From Pseudoalteromonas sp. CO133X (GTDB lineage: Bacteria > Pseudomonadota > Gammaproteobacteria > Enterobacterales > Alteromonadaceae): 64,000 nt of DNA. Position numbers and translations under genes: made by a program. The stretch's first letter is position 1. Every line of letters begins with the position of its first letter. Below are positions 46,438 to 56,292 of this stretch, in pieces. The notes below the pieces were generated by a model. It worked only from the letters and a program-made list of their open reading frames with translations, was not told the origin of the DNA and ran no database searches. The stretch lies in the NCBI GenBank assembly GCA_004208945.1, contig SGPE01000009.1, positions 248,001 through 312,000 of the forward strand. Reading direction: 5' to 3'.

Positions 46438-47928
46438 ATGCACCAAGTACCTTTATTTATCAACGGCGAATTTACCCAATCAAGTTCAACGCAGTTGATT
46501 GATGTTATCAATCCTGCAAACCAAGAAGTGTTAGCGCAAGTTCCGTGTGCAACGGATGCTGAAATGGATGCAGCCATTGCCTCTGCAAAAGAAACATTTA
46601 AAACATGGAAAGAAGTGCCAATTTCTGAGCGTGCGCGCATTATGATGAAATACGCAGCACTACTAAAAGAAAACCATGACGAGCTTGCGACGATTATTTG
46701 TCATGAGCTGGGTAAAACTTTTGAAGACGCCAAAGGCGATGTTTGGCGTGGTATTGAAGTTGTTGAGCAAGCAGCCAATGCACCATCACTAATGATGGGC
46801 GAAACAATGGAAAACGTAGCGCGTAAAATCGATACTTACTCTTACATGCAGCCACTGGGTGTATGTGCGGGTATTACGCCATTTAATTTCCCTGCGATGA
46901 TCCCATTATGGATGTTCCCACTGGCTATTGTGTGTGGTAACACCTTTATTCTTAAACCATCAGAGCAAGATCCACTAACACCGATGCGTTTAGCTGAACT
47001 ATTTGTTGAAGCGGGCGCGCCAAAAGGGGTGTTACAAGTTGTTCATGGTACAAAACCACAAGTTGACCGTCTATTAGAAGACCCAGCAGTACGTGCTATT
47101 TCATTTGTTGGCTCGTGTGGTGTAGGTGAATACATCTATTCAAAAGGCACAGCAAACCTTAAACGCGTACAAGCTTGTGTAGGTGCAAAAAACCACATGG
47201 TTATTATGCCAGATGCAAGTAAATCGCATGTTGTAAATAACCTAGTCGGTGCGTCTGTAGGTGCTGCGGGTCAGCGCTGTATGGGTATTTCGGTTGCTGT
47301 ATTTGTTGGTCAAGCGAAAGACTGGGTTGATGAAATTAAAGCAGGCTTTGAAAACGTACGCCCTGGTGTATGGGATGATGCAAACGCGGCTTACGGCCCA
47401 CAAACATCAAAAGCTGCTAAAGACCGTATTCTATCACTTATCGCAAGTGGTAAAGAACAAGGTGCAACGTGCTTAATTGATGGCTCTGACTTTACTGTTG
47501 AAGGTTACGAGCAAGGTAACTGGGTTGGTCCAACGTTATTTACTGATGTAACAACCGAGATGGATTTATACAAAGAAGAGATCTTTGGTCCTGTATTGGC
47601 TTGTATGTTTGTAGATACTCTTGAAGAGGCGATTGAGCTTATCAATAACTCGCCTTACGGTAACGGTACTTCGTTATTCACATCAAGCGGCGCTGCTGCA
47701 CGTAAATTCCAACATGAAATCGAAGTAGGTCAAGTTGGTATTAACGTGCCAATTCCCGTGCCACTACCGTTTTTCTCATTCACAGGTTGGAAAGGCTCAT
47801 TCTACGGTGACCAACATACCTACGGTAAGCAAGGTATTCGTTTTTACACAGAAACGAAAACAATTACTTCACGTTGGTTCGAGGATGATATCGCCTCAGG
47901 TCCGAACATGAGTATCAACCTTAAGTAA
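46438..47928 (+). CDS. mmsA: Methylmalonate-semialdehyde dehydrogenase (acylating)
   Basis: Converts (methyl)malonate semialdehyde to propionyl- or acetyl-CoA with NAD and CoA, ending valine breakdown. The 496-residue ALDH-family protein has [19 protein letters not shown] (149-168), the nucleophile in [10 protein letters not shown] (Cys281) and, at the position where most aldehyde dehydrogenases have a catalytic Glu, the MMSDH-type sequence [18 protein letters not shown] precedes the start. The CoA-acylating assignment follows from that substitution. Confidence 0.95.
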   Translation: MHQVPLFINGEFTQSSSTQLIDVINPANQEVLAQVPCATDAEMDAAIASAKETFKTWKEVPISERARIMMKYAALLKENHDELATIICHELGKTFEDAKGDVWRGIEVVEQAANAPSLMMGETMENVARKIDTYSYMQPLGVCAGITPFNFPAMIPLWMFPLAIVCGNTFILKPSEQDPLTPMRLAELFVEAGAPKGVLQVVHGTKPQVDRLLEDPAVRAISFVGSCGVGEYIYSKGTANLKRVQACVGAKNHMVIMPDASKSHVVNNLVGASVGAAGQRCMGISVAVFVGQAKDWVDEIKAGFENVRPGVWDDANAAYGPQTSKAAKDRILSLIASGKEQGATCLIDGSDFTVEGYEQGNWVGPTLFTDVTTEMDLYKEEIFGPVLACMFVDTLEEAIELINNSPYGNGTSLFTSSGAAARKFQHEIEVGQVGINVPIPVPLPFFSFTGWKGSFYGDQHTYGKQGIRFYTETKTITSRWFEDDIASGPNMSINLK

Positions 47929-47947
47929 GCCGTAATTAATTTACTGC

Positions 47948-47969
47948 TGAGCGAGCACACGCTCGCTCA
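47948..47969 (+). repeat. Hairpin between mmsA and the acyl-CoA dehydrogenase gene
   Basis: A 9-bp perfect, GC-rich stem TGAGCGAGC / GCTCGCTCA with ACAC loop, 20 bases past the mmsA stop. There is no T-tract, so it is an mRNA processing or stability element inside the operon rather than a terminator. Confidence 0.65.
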
Positions 47970-48038
47970 AAGAACACACATTTAAACGACAACAATCGTT
48001 ATTCACACAAGAATAAGACAACAAAATAGAGGTCTACT

Positions 48039-49196
48039 ATGGACTTTAATTTAACCGAAGATCAGCAAGCGTTTGCTGAAACAGCCCGTCAGTTTGCAGA
48101 GTCAGAACTTGCTCCACATGCAGCTAAGTGGGACCAAGAACACATTTTCCCTAAAGACACCATTAAAGCAGCCGGTGAGCTAGGCTTTTGTGGTTTATAT
48201 ACCCCTGAAGAAGCGGGTGGCTTAGGTTTGTCTCGCCTAGATTCAAGCATTATTTTCGAACAGCTTGCAATGGGTTGTACCGCAACAACCGCTATGTTGA
48301 CCATTCATAATATGGCAACCTGGATGATTGCAAGCTTTGGTACTGAGGACGTTAAAGCTCAGTACTGTGAGCAATTAGTAATGGGTGAGTTACTTGCGTC
48401 TTACTGTTTAACAGAGCCTGGCTCTGGCTCTGATGCCGCATCACTAAAAACCAAAGCGGTCAAAGAGGGCGATGAGTATGTGATCTCAGGTTCTAAGATG
48501 TTTATCTCAGGTGCTGGTGAAACTGATTTACTTGTAGTTATGGCGCGCACAGGTGGTGAAGGCGCAGCCGGTATTTCGGCATTTGTTGTGCCAGCTGACG
48601 CAGCAGGTATCGAATACGGTAAAGCTGAAGAAAAAATGGGCTGGAATGCACAGCCAACTCGTTTAATTAGTTTTGAAGGTGTCAGAATTCCTGCGGCTAA
48701 CTTATTAGGTCAAGAAGGCGAAGGCTTTAAGTTTGCAATGCAAGGCTTAGACGGCGGTCGTATTAATATTGCAACTTGTTCATTAGGTACAGCACAAGCA
48801 GCTCTTAATACTGCGCGCGAATACCTAAAAGAACGTGAGCAATTTGGTAAGCCATTAGCTGCTTTCCAAGCACTGCAATTTAAGATTGCTGATATGAATA
48901 CCGAACTTGTTGCTGCTCGTCAAATGGTGCGCTTAGCCGCATTTAAACTAGATACCGGTGACAGTGAAAAAACCACTTACTGCGCGATGGCAAAACGTTT
49001 TGCTACAGATGTTGGTTTTAAAGTCTGTGACGACGCACTACAAATTCACGGTGGTTACGGTTACATCAAAGAATACCCATTAGAGCGTCATTTCAGAGAC
49101 GTACGTGTGCATCAAATTCTTGAAGGCACAAACGAAATCATGCGTGTGATTATCGCACGTCGTATCTTAGCTGAGTCAGCTGGCGACATTCTATAA
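48039..49196 (+). CDS. Acyl-CoA dehydrogenase (probable isobutyryl-CoA dehydrogenase)
   Basis: 385-residue FAD enzyme passing electrons to ETF. YCLTEPGSGSDAASL is the flavin/substrate motif and the catalytic glutamate is in ILEGTNEIMR (Glu362), the position used by short-chain and isobutyryl-type dehydrogenases. Placed between mmsA and the hydratase genes, it most likely oxidises isobutyryl-CoA (valine) and/or 2-methylbutyryl-CoA (isoleucine). Confidence 0.92.
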   Translation: MDFNLTEDQQAFAETARQFAESELAPHAAKWDQEHIFPKDTIKAAGELGFCGLYTPEEAGGLGLSRLDSSIIFEQLAMGCTATTAMLTIHNMATWMIASFGTEDVKAQYCEQLVMGELLASYCLTEPGSGSDAASLKTKAVKEGDEYVISGSKMFISGAGETDLLVVMARTGGEGAAGISAFVVPADAAGIEYGKAEEKMGWNAQPTRLISFEGVRIPAANLLGQEGEGFKFAMQGLDGGRINIATCSLGTAQAALNTAREYLKEREQFGKPLAAFQALQFKIADMNTELVAARQMVRLAAFKLDTGDSEKTTYCAMAKRFATDVGFKVCDDALQIHGGYGYIKEYPLERHFRDVRVHQILEGTNEIMRVIIARRILAESAGDIL

Positions 49197-49206
49197 GGAG
49201 CAACCT

Positions 49207-49986
49207 ATGTCTAATCCATCGATTGATTTAAATATTAAAGGTAATGTAGCGGTTTTAACCATGAATAACCCGCCAGCGAATACCTGGACACAAGATACAT
49301 TAACCGCGCTTAAAGACACTGTAACTGAGCTAAATGCTAACAAAAATGTCTATGCATTAGTGATTACAGGACAAGGTGAAAAGTTCTTTAGCGCAGGTGC
49401 TGATTTAAACGTGTTTGCCAGCGGTGACAAAGGCGTTGCTGCCACTATGTCAAAAGTGTTTGGTGATGCATTTGAAGCATTAACCAATTTCCGTGGTGTA
49501 TCAATCGCGGCAATTAATGGTTATGCCATGGGCGGTGGTCTTGAAGTGGCTCTCGCGTGTGATATTCGTATTGCTGAAGAGCAAGCTCAAATGGCACTTC
49601 CTGAAGCGAAAGTTGGCTTACTGCCTTGTGCTGGCGGTACGCAAAACCTTGCATGGCTTGTTGGTGAAGGTTGGGCAAAACGCATGATCTTATGTGGCGA
49701 GCGCCTAAAAGCAGATAAAGCACGCGAAATTGGCCTTGTTGAAGAAGTTGTAGGTGCTGGCGAAAGTTTAGCTGCGGCAATGAAACTTGCTAACCAAGTT
49801 GGCGAGCAAAGCCCAGTTGCTGTGACTGCATGTAAAGAGCTTATCCAAAAAGGTCGCACACAACCTATGGCCCATGCATTGCCATTAGAGCGTGAGTTAT
49901 TTGTACAATTGTTTGATACGCAAGACCAAAAAGAAGGCGTAAACGCGTTCTTAGAAAAGCGTAAAGCAAATTGGGTAAATGGCTAA
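49207..49986 (+). CDS. Enoyl-CoA hydratase
   Basis: 259-residue crotonase-family hydratase with FFSAGADLN and INGYAMGGGLEVALACD, giving the oxyanion hole, and the acidic pair in ALPEAKVGLLPCAGG. By position it hydrates methacrylyl-CoA and tiglyl-CoA in the valine and isoleucine pathways. Its TAA overlaps the next ATG by one base. Confidence 0.92.
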   Translation: MSNPSIDLNIKGNVAVLTMNNPPANTWTQDTLTALKDTVTELNANKNVYALVITGQGEKFFSAGADLNVFASGDKGVAATMSKVFGDAFEALTNFRGVSIAAINGYAMGGGLEVALACDIRIAEEQAQMALPEAKVGLLPCAGGTQNLAWLVGEGWAKRMILCGERLKADKAREIGLVEEVVGAGESLAAAMKLANQVGEQSPVAVTACKELIQKGRTQPMAHALPLERELFVQLFDTQDQKEGVNAFLEKRKANWVNG

Positions 49987-51128
49987 TGACTAACGTAACA
50001 CTACTAAATCATCAAGATGCGCCTGTGGTGTTTGAAACTGCAAAGGCCGAGAGCGGCCTCATTGCAATTGCGACACTCAATGCGCCTAACTCGTTAAATG
50101 CCTTAAATTACGACATGATCCAATTGCTTGAGCCTCAGCTTAGAAAATGGGCTGACGATGATGCAGTTGCCATGGTCATTCTAAAAGGGGCTGGCGAAAA
50201 AGCATTTTGTGCCGGCGGCGATGTCGTTAGCCTGCATAAAGCAATGAGTACAGCAGAGCCTGCTAATTACATTGAAGACTTTTTTACCCTTGAGTATAAA
50301 TTAGACTACCTAATTCACTGCTATGAAAAGCCAATATTACTTTGGGGTAATGGCATTGTTATGGGTGGCGGCCTTGGCTTAATGGCTGGGGCAAGTCACC
50401 GAGTGGTAACAGAGACATCGCGTATTGCAATGCCTGAGCTAACTATTGGTTTATACCCTGATGTGGGCGGCAGTTATTTCTTACACAAAATGCCTGAGCA
50501 AGTCGGTTTATTTTTAGGATTAACTGCGGCGTCTATCAATGCTGAAGATGCCTTGTTTGTTAATCTTGCTGATCACTATGCAACAGCAGATAAATATGAC
50601 GCTATTTTAACAGCTATCACCGCTGAAAAGTGGGGCAAAACAGCCTCATTAAATCACGAAAAGCTAACTAACATTTTAATCTCCATTGATAATATTTCAG
50701 GCCGTGTTCCTAAAGGCAATGTAAAAGATAACTTAGCGGTTATACAAAAGCTGGCTGAGTTTGATTCATTGCAGGGCAAAATTGACTACATTCAAGCTTT
50801 AGAAACCGAAGATAAATGGCTTACCCGTGCGCAAAAGTCATTAGCGCATGGTTGTCCTCTTAGTTGTGCGCTTGTTGAACGTCAATTAGCTAATTCAAAA
50901 GAGATGACGTTAGCACAGTGCTTCAAAATGGAGCTAGGCATGTCGGTTCGCTGTGGCGAAGTAGGTGAGTTCCAAGAGGGCGTTCGTGCGCTACTAATCG
51001 ACAAAGACGGTGCACCTAACTGGCAGTTTAAATCGCTTAGCGATATCGATGAAGCAGTTGTAGATAGCTTCTTTACAGCACGCTGGGATGAGCAATCTCA
51101 CCCACTTAACTCATTAACGTCATCTTAA
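49986..51128 (+). CDS. 3-hydroxyisobutyryl-CoA hydrolase
   Basis: Releases 3-hydroxyisobutyrate from its CoA ester in valine breakdown. A 380-residue crotonase-fold hydrolase with CAGGDVVSLH, WGNGIVMGGGLGLMAGASH and PELTIGLYPDVGGSYFL, all HIBCH features. The ATG at 49986 makes a TAATG junction with the hydratase gene and is preferred over one five codons upstream. It ends 17 bases before mmsB. Confidence 0.93.
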   Translation: MTNVTLLNHQDAPVVFETAKAESGLIAIATLNAPNSLNALNYDMIQLLEPQLRKWADDDAVAMVILKGAGEKAFCAGGDVVSLHKAMSTAEPANYIEDFFTLEYKLDYLIHCYEKPILLWGNGIVMGGGLGLMAGASHRVVTETSRIAMPELTIGLYPDVGGSYFLHKMPEQVGLFLGLTAASINAEDALFVNLADHYATADKYDAILTAITAEKWGKTASLNHEKLTNILISIDNISGRVPKGNVKDNLAVIQKLAEFDSLQGKIDYIQALETEDKWLTRAQKSLAHGCPLSCALVERQLANSKEMTLAQCFKMELGMSVRCGEVGEFQEGVRALLIDKDGAPNWQFKSLSDIDEAVVDSFFTARWDEQSHPLNSLTSS

Positions 51129-51145
51129 GTCCAAGGGGTAAACAA

Positions 51146-52036
51146 ATGGCTAAATTAACAATAGGATTTATTGGTTTAGGCAACATGGGTGGCCCAATGG
51201 CGGCAAACCTTATCAATGCAGGTCATACAGTTCGTGTGTTTGACTTAAATAAAGCAGCGGTCAGTGAGCTTGCCGATAAAGGTGCAATTGCTGCTACCGA
51301 TGCAGCTGAGTGTGCCATTGGCGCTGATATTTTTATCAGTATGCTACCAGCAAGCAAACACGTTAAGTCGCTTTACTTAGGCGAAACAGGTCTTATCAAC
51401 TTACTTGATAGCAAAACTTTGGTGATTGACTGCTCAACCATTGATGCCGAATCAGCGCGTCAAGTGGGTAGCGAACTTGCTCAAAAAGGCATTGATTTTG
51501 TTGATGCACCGGTATCAGGTGGTGTTGCAGGAGCAACAGCGGGCACTTTAACCTTTATCGTCGGTGGTGAGCAAAGTCACTTTGAAAAAGCCAAACTGGC
51601 TTTAGTAGATATGGGTAAAAATATCTTCCATGCTGGTGATATTGGTGCAGGCCAAGTAGCAAAAATCTGTAACAACATGTTGCTCAGCATTTTAATGGCT
51701 GGCACTAGCGAAGCACTACAAATGGGCATTAACAACGGGCTCGATCCAAAAGTGTTAAGTGACATCATGACCGCAAGCTCTGGCCGTAACTGGACGCTTG
51801 AGCTTTACAACCCATGCCCTGGTGTAATGGAAACGGCGCCAGCAAGTAATGATTATAAACCAGGCTTTATGGTTGATTTAATGGCGAAAGACTTAGGTCT
51901 TGCTATGGAAGCGGCTCAGCAAAGTAATTCATCTACCCCAATGGGGTCAATGGCGAAGAATCTATACACTATGCTTCAGCATCAAGGTGCGGGGAGTGAT
52001 GATTTTAGCGCTATTTTTAAATTATTCTCGAAGTAG
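51146..52036 (+). CDS. mmsB: 3-hydroxyisobutyrate dehydrogenase
   Basis: Oxidises 3-hydroxyisobutyrate to methylmalonate semialdehyde with NAD, which mmsA then consumes. 296 residues with the Rossmann loop GFIGLGNMGGPMAANL, DAPVSGGVAGA and the catalytic lysine in GAGQVAKICNNM (about 171). CAAGGGG is the ribosome site. Confidence 0.95.
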   Translation: MAKLTIGFIGLGNMGGPMAANLINAGHTVRVFDLNKAAVSELADKGAIAATDAAECAIGADIFISMLPASKHVKSLYLGETGLINLLDSKTLVIDCSTIDAESARQVGSELAQKGIDFVDAPVSGGVAGATAGTLTFIVGGEQSHFEKAKLALVDMGKNIFHAGDIGAGQVAKICNNMLLSILMAGTSEALQMGINNGLDPKVLSDIMTASSGRNWTLELYNPCPGVMETAPASNDYKPGFMVDLMAKDLGLAMEAAQQSNSSTPMGSMAKNLYTMLQHQGAGSDDFSAIFKLFSK

Positions 52037-52045
52037 GAGATTGTT

Positions 52046-52807
52046 GTGGAAATTAAAAACAACAACATCGTAATTACCGGTGGTGCGCAAGGTTTAGGTT
52101 TTGCGATGGCTGAGAAATTTGCATCGCTTGGTGCGAACATCGCCCTTATCGATATGCAACAAGACGTACTTGATACTGCAGTATCAGCGCTTGCCAAGCA
52201 TGGCACAAAAGTCATGGCGTATGCTGCTAATGTTACAGATGAAGATGCAGTGGTAGCAACGTTTAACACGATTAACAAAGACTTTGGCCATATCGGCGTG
52301 TTAATTAACAACGCGGGTATATTACGCGATGGTATGTTTATCAAAGCAAAAGAAGGCAAAGTGGTAGATAAAATGTCGTTGGCTCAATTTCAATCTGTGA
52401 TTGATGTGAACCTAACCGGTGTATTCTTAGCAGGGCGTGAAGCTGCGAGCCACATGATTGAGTCTGGCAAAGGTGGCGTTATCGTTAATATGTCGAGTGT
52501 TGCCCGTGCTGGTAACATTGGCCAAACAAACTATGCAGCGTCTAAAGCCGGTGTTGTTGCGATGACAACGGGTTGGGCGAAAGAGTTAGGTCGCTTTGGT
52601 ATCCGTGTTGGTGCAATCGCACCGGGTGTTATTCGCACTGCAATGACAGATGCAATGAAACCAGAAGCAAAACAACGCATGATGGCGGTAACGCCAGTGG
52701 GTCGTTTTGGTGAAGCACAAGAAATTGCCCAAACAGCACAATACATTGTAGAGAATGACTTTTTTACAGGTCGTGTTGTAGAAATTGATGGTGGTATAAG
52801 ACTTTAA
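52046..52807 (+). CDS. Short-chain dehydrogenase, probable 3-hydroxyacyl-CoA dehydrogenase
   Basis: A 253-residue classical SDR with TGGAQGLGFAM cofactor loop, NNAG, the catalytic Ser in NMSSVARAG and YAASK. It resembles FabG, but its place at the end of the valine/isoleucine operon suggests oxidation of 2-methyl-3-hydroxybutyryl-CoA. The start is GTG with AGGAGA upstream. The last gene of the operon; homologues are called ivdG in Shewanella. Confidence 0.88.
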   Translation: MEIKNNNIVITGGAQGLGFAMAEKFASLGANIALIDMQQDVLDTAVSALAKHGTKVMAYAANVTDEDAVVATFNTINKDFGHIGVLINNAGILRDGMFIKAKEGKVVDKMSLAQFQSVIDVNLTGVFLAGREAASHMIESGKGGVIVNMSSVARAGNIGQTNYAASKAGVVAMTTGWAKELGRFGIRVGAIAPGVIRTAMTDAMKPEAKQRMMAVTPVGRFGEAQEIAQTAQYIVENDFFTGRVVEIDGGIRL

Positions 52808-52829
52808 TTTCAACTACCCATTGAGTCCC

Positions 52830-52860
52830 AAAACGGTAAGCTTTGCTTGCCGTTTTTTTG
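52830..52860 (+). terminator. Terminator of the valine/isoleucine operon
   Basis: Stem AAACGGTAAGC / GCTTGCCGTTT (one T-G pair) with TTT loop and a run of seven T. Confidence 0.9.
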
Positions 52861-52954
52861 CTTTAAGTCGCAACAAACCTTAATTGAACTCAGCCCTTGT
52901 AATTAACTTTCCTACATTCAATAATTAAAGTCGTTTTCTACCTTGAGAGATGCA

Positions 52955-54778
52955 GTGAATCCTAAACAAATCCGCAATTTTTATATCAATGAAGAACAGT
53001 CTGTTTATTTGCTGTCTCACCATGATGCTAAAAAGCACCGTCAATGGCTTAACATTTGTATTAAACAGCTAACCTTGCTTGGTTACAGTGACGTTGAATT
53101 AATTGGTTCTGGTGCATTTGGCTTTGTATTTGCGGGTGTTGATGACGAAGGTATGCCTTGGGTTTTTAAGTTTTCACGCATAACGCTTGCGCAAAGTGTG
53201 CGTGATCGTTTAGAAGACGAAGCGTACATGCTCTCGCAAGTTAATAATCCGCTGGTGCCAAAATTTTATGCATTTGAGCGCATTAAAAAGCAAGGCATTT
53301 TAATGATGGAGCGCGCTCTAGGTGAAGACTTAGAAAAAATCTCCATCAAACAGGGGCGTTTTAGCGCAGCAAAAATTATGGCGCTGGCGCTTAAGCTTCG
53401 CAATGTTCTTATTGACTTACGCGAACATAAAAATGGCATCAGCCCGCAACCAATTGTACATGGTGATATTAAACCCTCGAATATTGTTTATGATGAACAA
53501 ACAAATAAGTTGTCGTTGGTGGATTGGGGCAGCTCTGTTTATGCACAAATAGACGCAGAAGGTAACCCTGTTGCCAGTAACTTTATGGACCTTATGTCTG
53601 CTGATATCAGCACCACTAATGCACGCATGGGGGATGTGTATTTTATTGGTGATGAGCAAGTGTCGGGCGGGCAGTCATCGCCACGTTTTGACGAACAAGG
53701 TGTTGCTTCAACCCTTTATGCACTGGCGTCTGCACAATCGTGTCGATTTGGTGCTGCAGTTATTCCGGCTACAAGCCTCAATTTACCCATGGAGCTTGCT
53801 CGAGTCATCGATGGTATGCTATCAAAAAATAAGTCCACTCGTGATAGTGCGGGTGATTATTTTATGCGTAACATGCCAACGATGGCCAAAGCTTACCTAC
53901 CTGAGTTACCTCGTAAAGTCATTCGCCCTCATATTCCTTATTGGTTTAGTGAGTTTGATGAGCACCCAGACACGGTGGTTTATAGCTCCCGTAAACAATT
54001 TCTGAGACAAGCTGACCATAATCAACAATTACTTGATGTAAACGATGCCCAGCTCGATAGATACTACAAAGAATTTTTATTTGATACCGGCGACACCGAA
54101 AAAGCATTTTTAGCCTCTATAAGCCGATTAGCAAAATACCCAGTAGTAGGGGGGCTGAGTTTTCATTGGAAAGAAAACTCACTGTTTGTTGAGTCTTCCC
54201 TTATTCTGCATGATGAAACGCTCGGCACTGCGTTTACCGATGCGATTAACAACACGGTGATGTTAGCGCAGGGAATTGAACAAAAAGGTCTCTTTAAATG
54301 TTGCTTGTTTGATGCGCGTAAAACAATTCAGCTCGAACGTGATGGCACCGGTGCGTTTAAATTTGAACATTTACCTGAGCTTGATTATGAAGTAATGGAT
54401 GTACAAGCCTCAGATGTAACCAGGCCACACTCTTATTTTGAAGATGGTAAAGACCCTGACGAGCAATTACAGCTCCCGAAAAAGGTCATAAAGTGCGTAT
54501 TTGAGTTAAACCAAATACACCATACAGGCTGTATCATTTTCGAAGCTTTACCTGATAGGATGAAAATACATCATTATTATCGTCTGCTTGATGCCAGTAA
54601 AGAGCCTGAATTTAAACGTTTGCTAAGTAAGTTGATGCAATATGCAGTAAGTATAACTGATGTAGGTGTAGCTGGCTTTATGAAACTACCTTACAAAAAT
54701 ACCCGTGAATTTGATTTATGTGCTAAACAAGCCGATGAGTTTTACCCGCGTGATCCGAAAAGAATTTTGGTGGAATGA
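52955..54778 (+). CDS. Serine/threonine protein kinase-like protein
   Basis: A 607-residue cytoplasmic protein. Its N-terminal kinase domain has the glycine loop GSGAFGFVFAG (51-61), Lys72 in WVFKFSR, the catalytic loop HGDIKPSN (169-176; HGD replaces HRD) and DWG (190-192; replaces DFG). The catalytic Asp, Lys and Asn are kept, so activity is likely. The second half (about 310-607) has no domain I recognise. The frame extends to a TTG at 52943 without ribosome site; the GTG at 52955 has GAGAGA ahead and is preferred. Confidence 0.85.
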   Translation: MNPKQIRNFYINEEQSVYLLSHHDAKKHRQWLNICIKQLTLLGYSDVELIGSGAFGFVFAGVDDEGMPWVFKFSRITLAQSVRDRLEDEAYMLSQVNNPLVPKFYAFERIKKQGILMMERALGEDLEKISIKQGRFSAAKIMALALKLRNVLIDLREHKNGISPQPIVHGDIKPSNIVYDEQTNKLSLVDWGSSVYAQIDAEGNPVASNFMDLMSADISTTNARMGDVYFIGDEQVSGGQSSPRFDEQGVASTLYALASAQSCRFGAAVIPATSLNLPMELARVIDGMLSKNKSTRDSAGDYFMRNMPTMAKAYLPELPRKVIRPHIPYWFSEFDEHPDTVVYSSRKQFLRQADHNQQLLDVNDAQLDRYYKEFLFDTGDTEKAFLASISRLAKYPVVGGLSFHWKENSLFVESSLILHDETLGTAFTDAINNTVMLAQGIEQKGLFKCCLFDARKTIQLERDGTGAFKFEHLPELDYEVMDVQASDVTRPHSYFEDGKDPDEQLQLPKKVIKCVFELNQIHHTGCIIFEALPDRMKIHHYYRLLDASKEPEFKRLLSKLMQYAVSITDVGVAGFMKLPYKNTREFDLCAKQADEFYPRDPKRILVE

Positions 54779-54972
54779 GTTATTTAACTAGGACTCATTG
54801 TAAACGGTTTGAAAATACAACTTTCCAAAATAAAATATAGAACACGCATTATATTGTCACTTTTTGTACACGCGCGATAATCGTGGTTTAATGCAAGCAG
54901 CTAATTTCAAAAAGTAAAGCATTACTCGCTTCAACCTGCCATTTTAGGTGTAAACCAGCTTAAGGAAGAGTT

Positions 54973-55770
54973 GTGGAAATAATCGAAGAAAATAAACTTG
55001 AAGAACTATTAAGACTAGCGGCAGATGAACCTGCTCATCGGCCAGAATTTTGCGAAACTCTACTTAATTCAAGCGTGTTTTTACTGGGTGCTACAGAACA
55101 AGTAGAGGCTTATGGGCATAACAACCTTGAAGCTGGTAGTCACATTCAAATACAACACTGGCAAAGAGCTGATGGCTTATCTGTAATCCCGTTTTTTTCG
55201 TCTTTAGAAGTGCTTCAAAAATCCATTGACACTGAACAGTCGTATTTGATGCTGCCAGCCCGCTCTTTATTTGAAATGACACAAGGAGCAACATTATTCC
55301 TCAATCCTAAGTCAAATTATGGTAAAGAGTTTTTACCACAGGAAGTGGCTCAGCTATTAACCACAGGTATCAGTCAATCTCCAGTACAAAGAGTTGTGGA
55401 GAAAGAAACAACAGTCCTATTGGGAGAGCCCGCTAATTATCCTCATAAAATGATTGACTCTTTAACTCAGTTATTCGCAAAGCATAGAAATGTGAATAGC
55501 GCCTACCTTGCTTTAATGCACGATAAATCCGTTGATGAAAAGCCGCATTTAATTATTGGCATTGAAACAGATGGTGACGCTAAAAAAGTGATAACAGAAG
55601 CAGGCTCTGTCGCCACAGATACATTACCAAAAGGTGAATCAATAGATTTTTATCAAATCACAGAAAATGACTCTGGTTTAAGTGAGTTTTTGCTAACTCA
55701 AATTAAGCCCTTTTATGAGAAAAGATGGGGAACGAAGCTTTGTTCTGCGTTTGGCTCAGGGAAGGCATAA
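54973..55770 (+). CDS. SseB-like protein
   Basis: A 265-residue protein with the SseB (enhanced serine sensitivity) layout: N-terminal FCETLLNSSVFLLG, IPFFSSLEVLQKSI and ARSLFEMTQGATLFLNP, and a C-terminal domain with LFAKHRNVNSAYLALMHD. SseB proteins are of unclear biochemical role; the E. coli name comes from serine sensitivity. The start is GTG with AAGGAAG 6 bases before it. Confidence 0.8.
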   Translation: MEIIEENKLEELLRLAADEPAHRPEFCETLLNSSVFLLGATEQVEAYGHNNLEAGSHIQIQHWQRADGLSVIPFFSSLEVLQKSIDTEQSYLMLPARSLFEMTQGATLFLNPKSNYGKEFLPQEVAQLLTTGISQSPVQRVVEKETTVLLGEPANYPHKMIDSLTQLFAKHRNVNSAYLALMHDKSVDEKPHLIIGIETDGDAKKVITEAGSVATDTLPKGESIDFYQITENDSGLSEFLLTQIKPFYEKRWGTKLCSAFGSGKA

Positions 55771-55835
55771 AAATCTTTGGTATTTTAAATGCTTAGTTGT
55801 TGCCCAATGTGATGTTTAGTTAATCGTGAGGGATT

Positions 55836-56171
55836 ATGAAAAAGTTTATTTTACTTGTTTTAGCTGTGCTCGCTCTGACTTCTTGTAGCAAGCCTTTGCC
55901 AGCGGATAAGTTATCTTACGTAGGTGAGTGGGAAAGCAAAGAAATGTACTTACTTATCCATCAAGACGGTACGGTGGTATATGAGAGGGTCCAAGATGGT
56001 GGGTCAACATCTATAAACGCGCCGTTAAAAGAGTTTAGAGGAGATGACTTTGTAGTAGGTGTGGCTTTTTTTACCTCTAATTTCGATGTGACAGAAGCAC
56101 CACACTTGGTTGATGACCAATGGGTAATGGTTGTTGATGGCGTAAGACTAACAAAAAACCAAAGTTACTAG
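55836..56171 (+). CDS. Small lipoprotein of unknown function
   Basis: 111 residues with the lipobox LALTSC (Cys17) behind a hydrophobic signal, then a short beta-rich domain (YVGEWESKEMYLLIHQDG) of lipocalin-like appearance. GAGGG precedes the ATG. Not recognised further. Confidence 0.75.
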   Translation: MKKFILLVLAVLALTSCSKPLPADKLSYVGEWESKEMYLLIHQDGTVVYERVQDGGSTSINAPLKEFRGDDFVVGVAFFTSNFDVTEAPHLVDDQWVMVVDGVRLTKNQSY

Positions 56172-56292
56172 ATATTGCTGTAAATACTTATAGGAATTTA
56201 CTTAAATAATTAATAGTAGGTTGTTTTTATTATAAGAGATTCTTACTTTAGAAGCGTGTATTTACGTTATTTAGTATTTCAAAAGGGATGTT

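Noticed and set aside
52943..52954. TTG start for the kinase gene
   Set aside because: No Shine-Dalgarno upstream. The GTG at 52955 has GAGAGA ahead.
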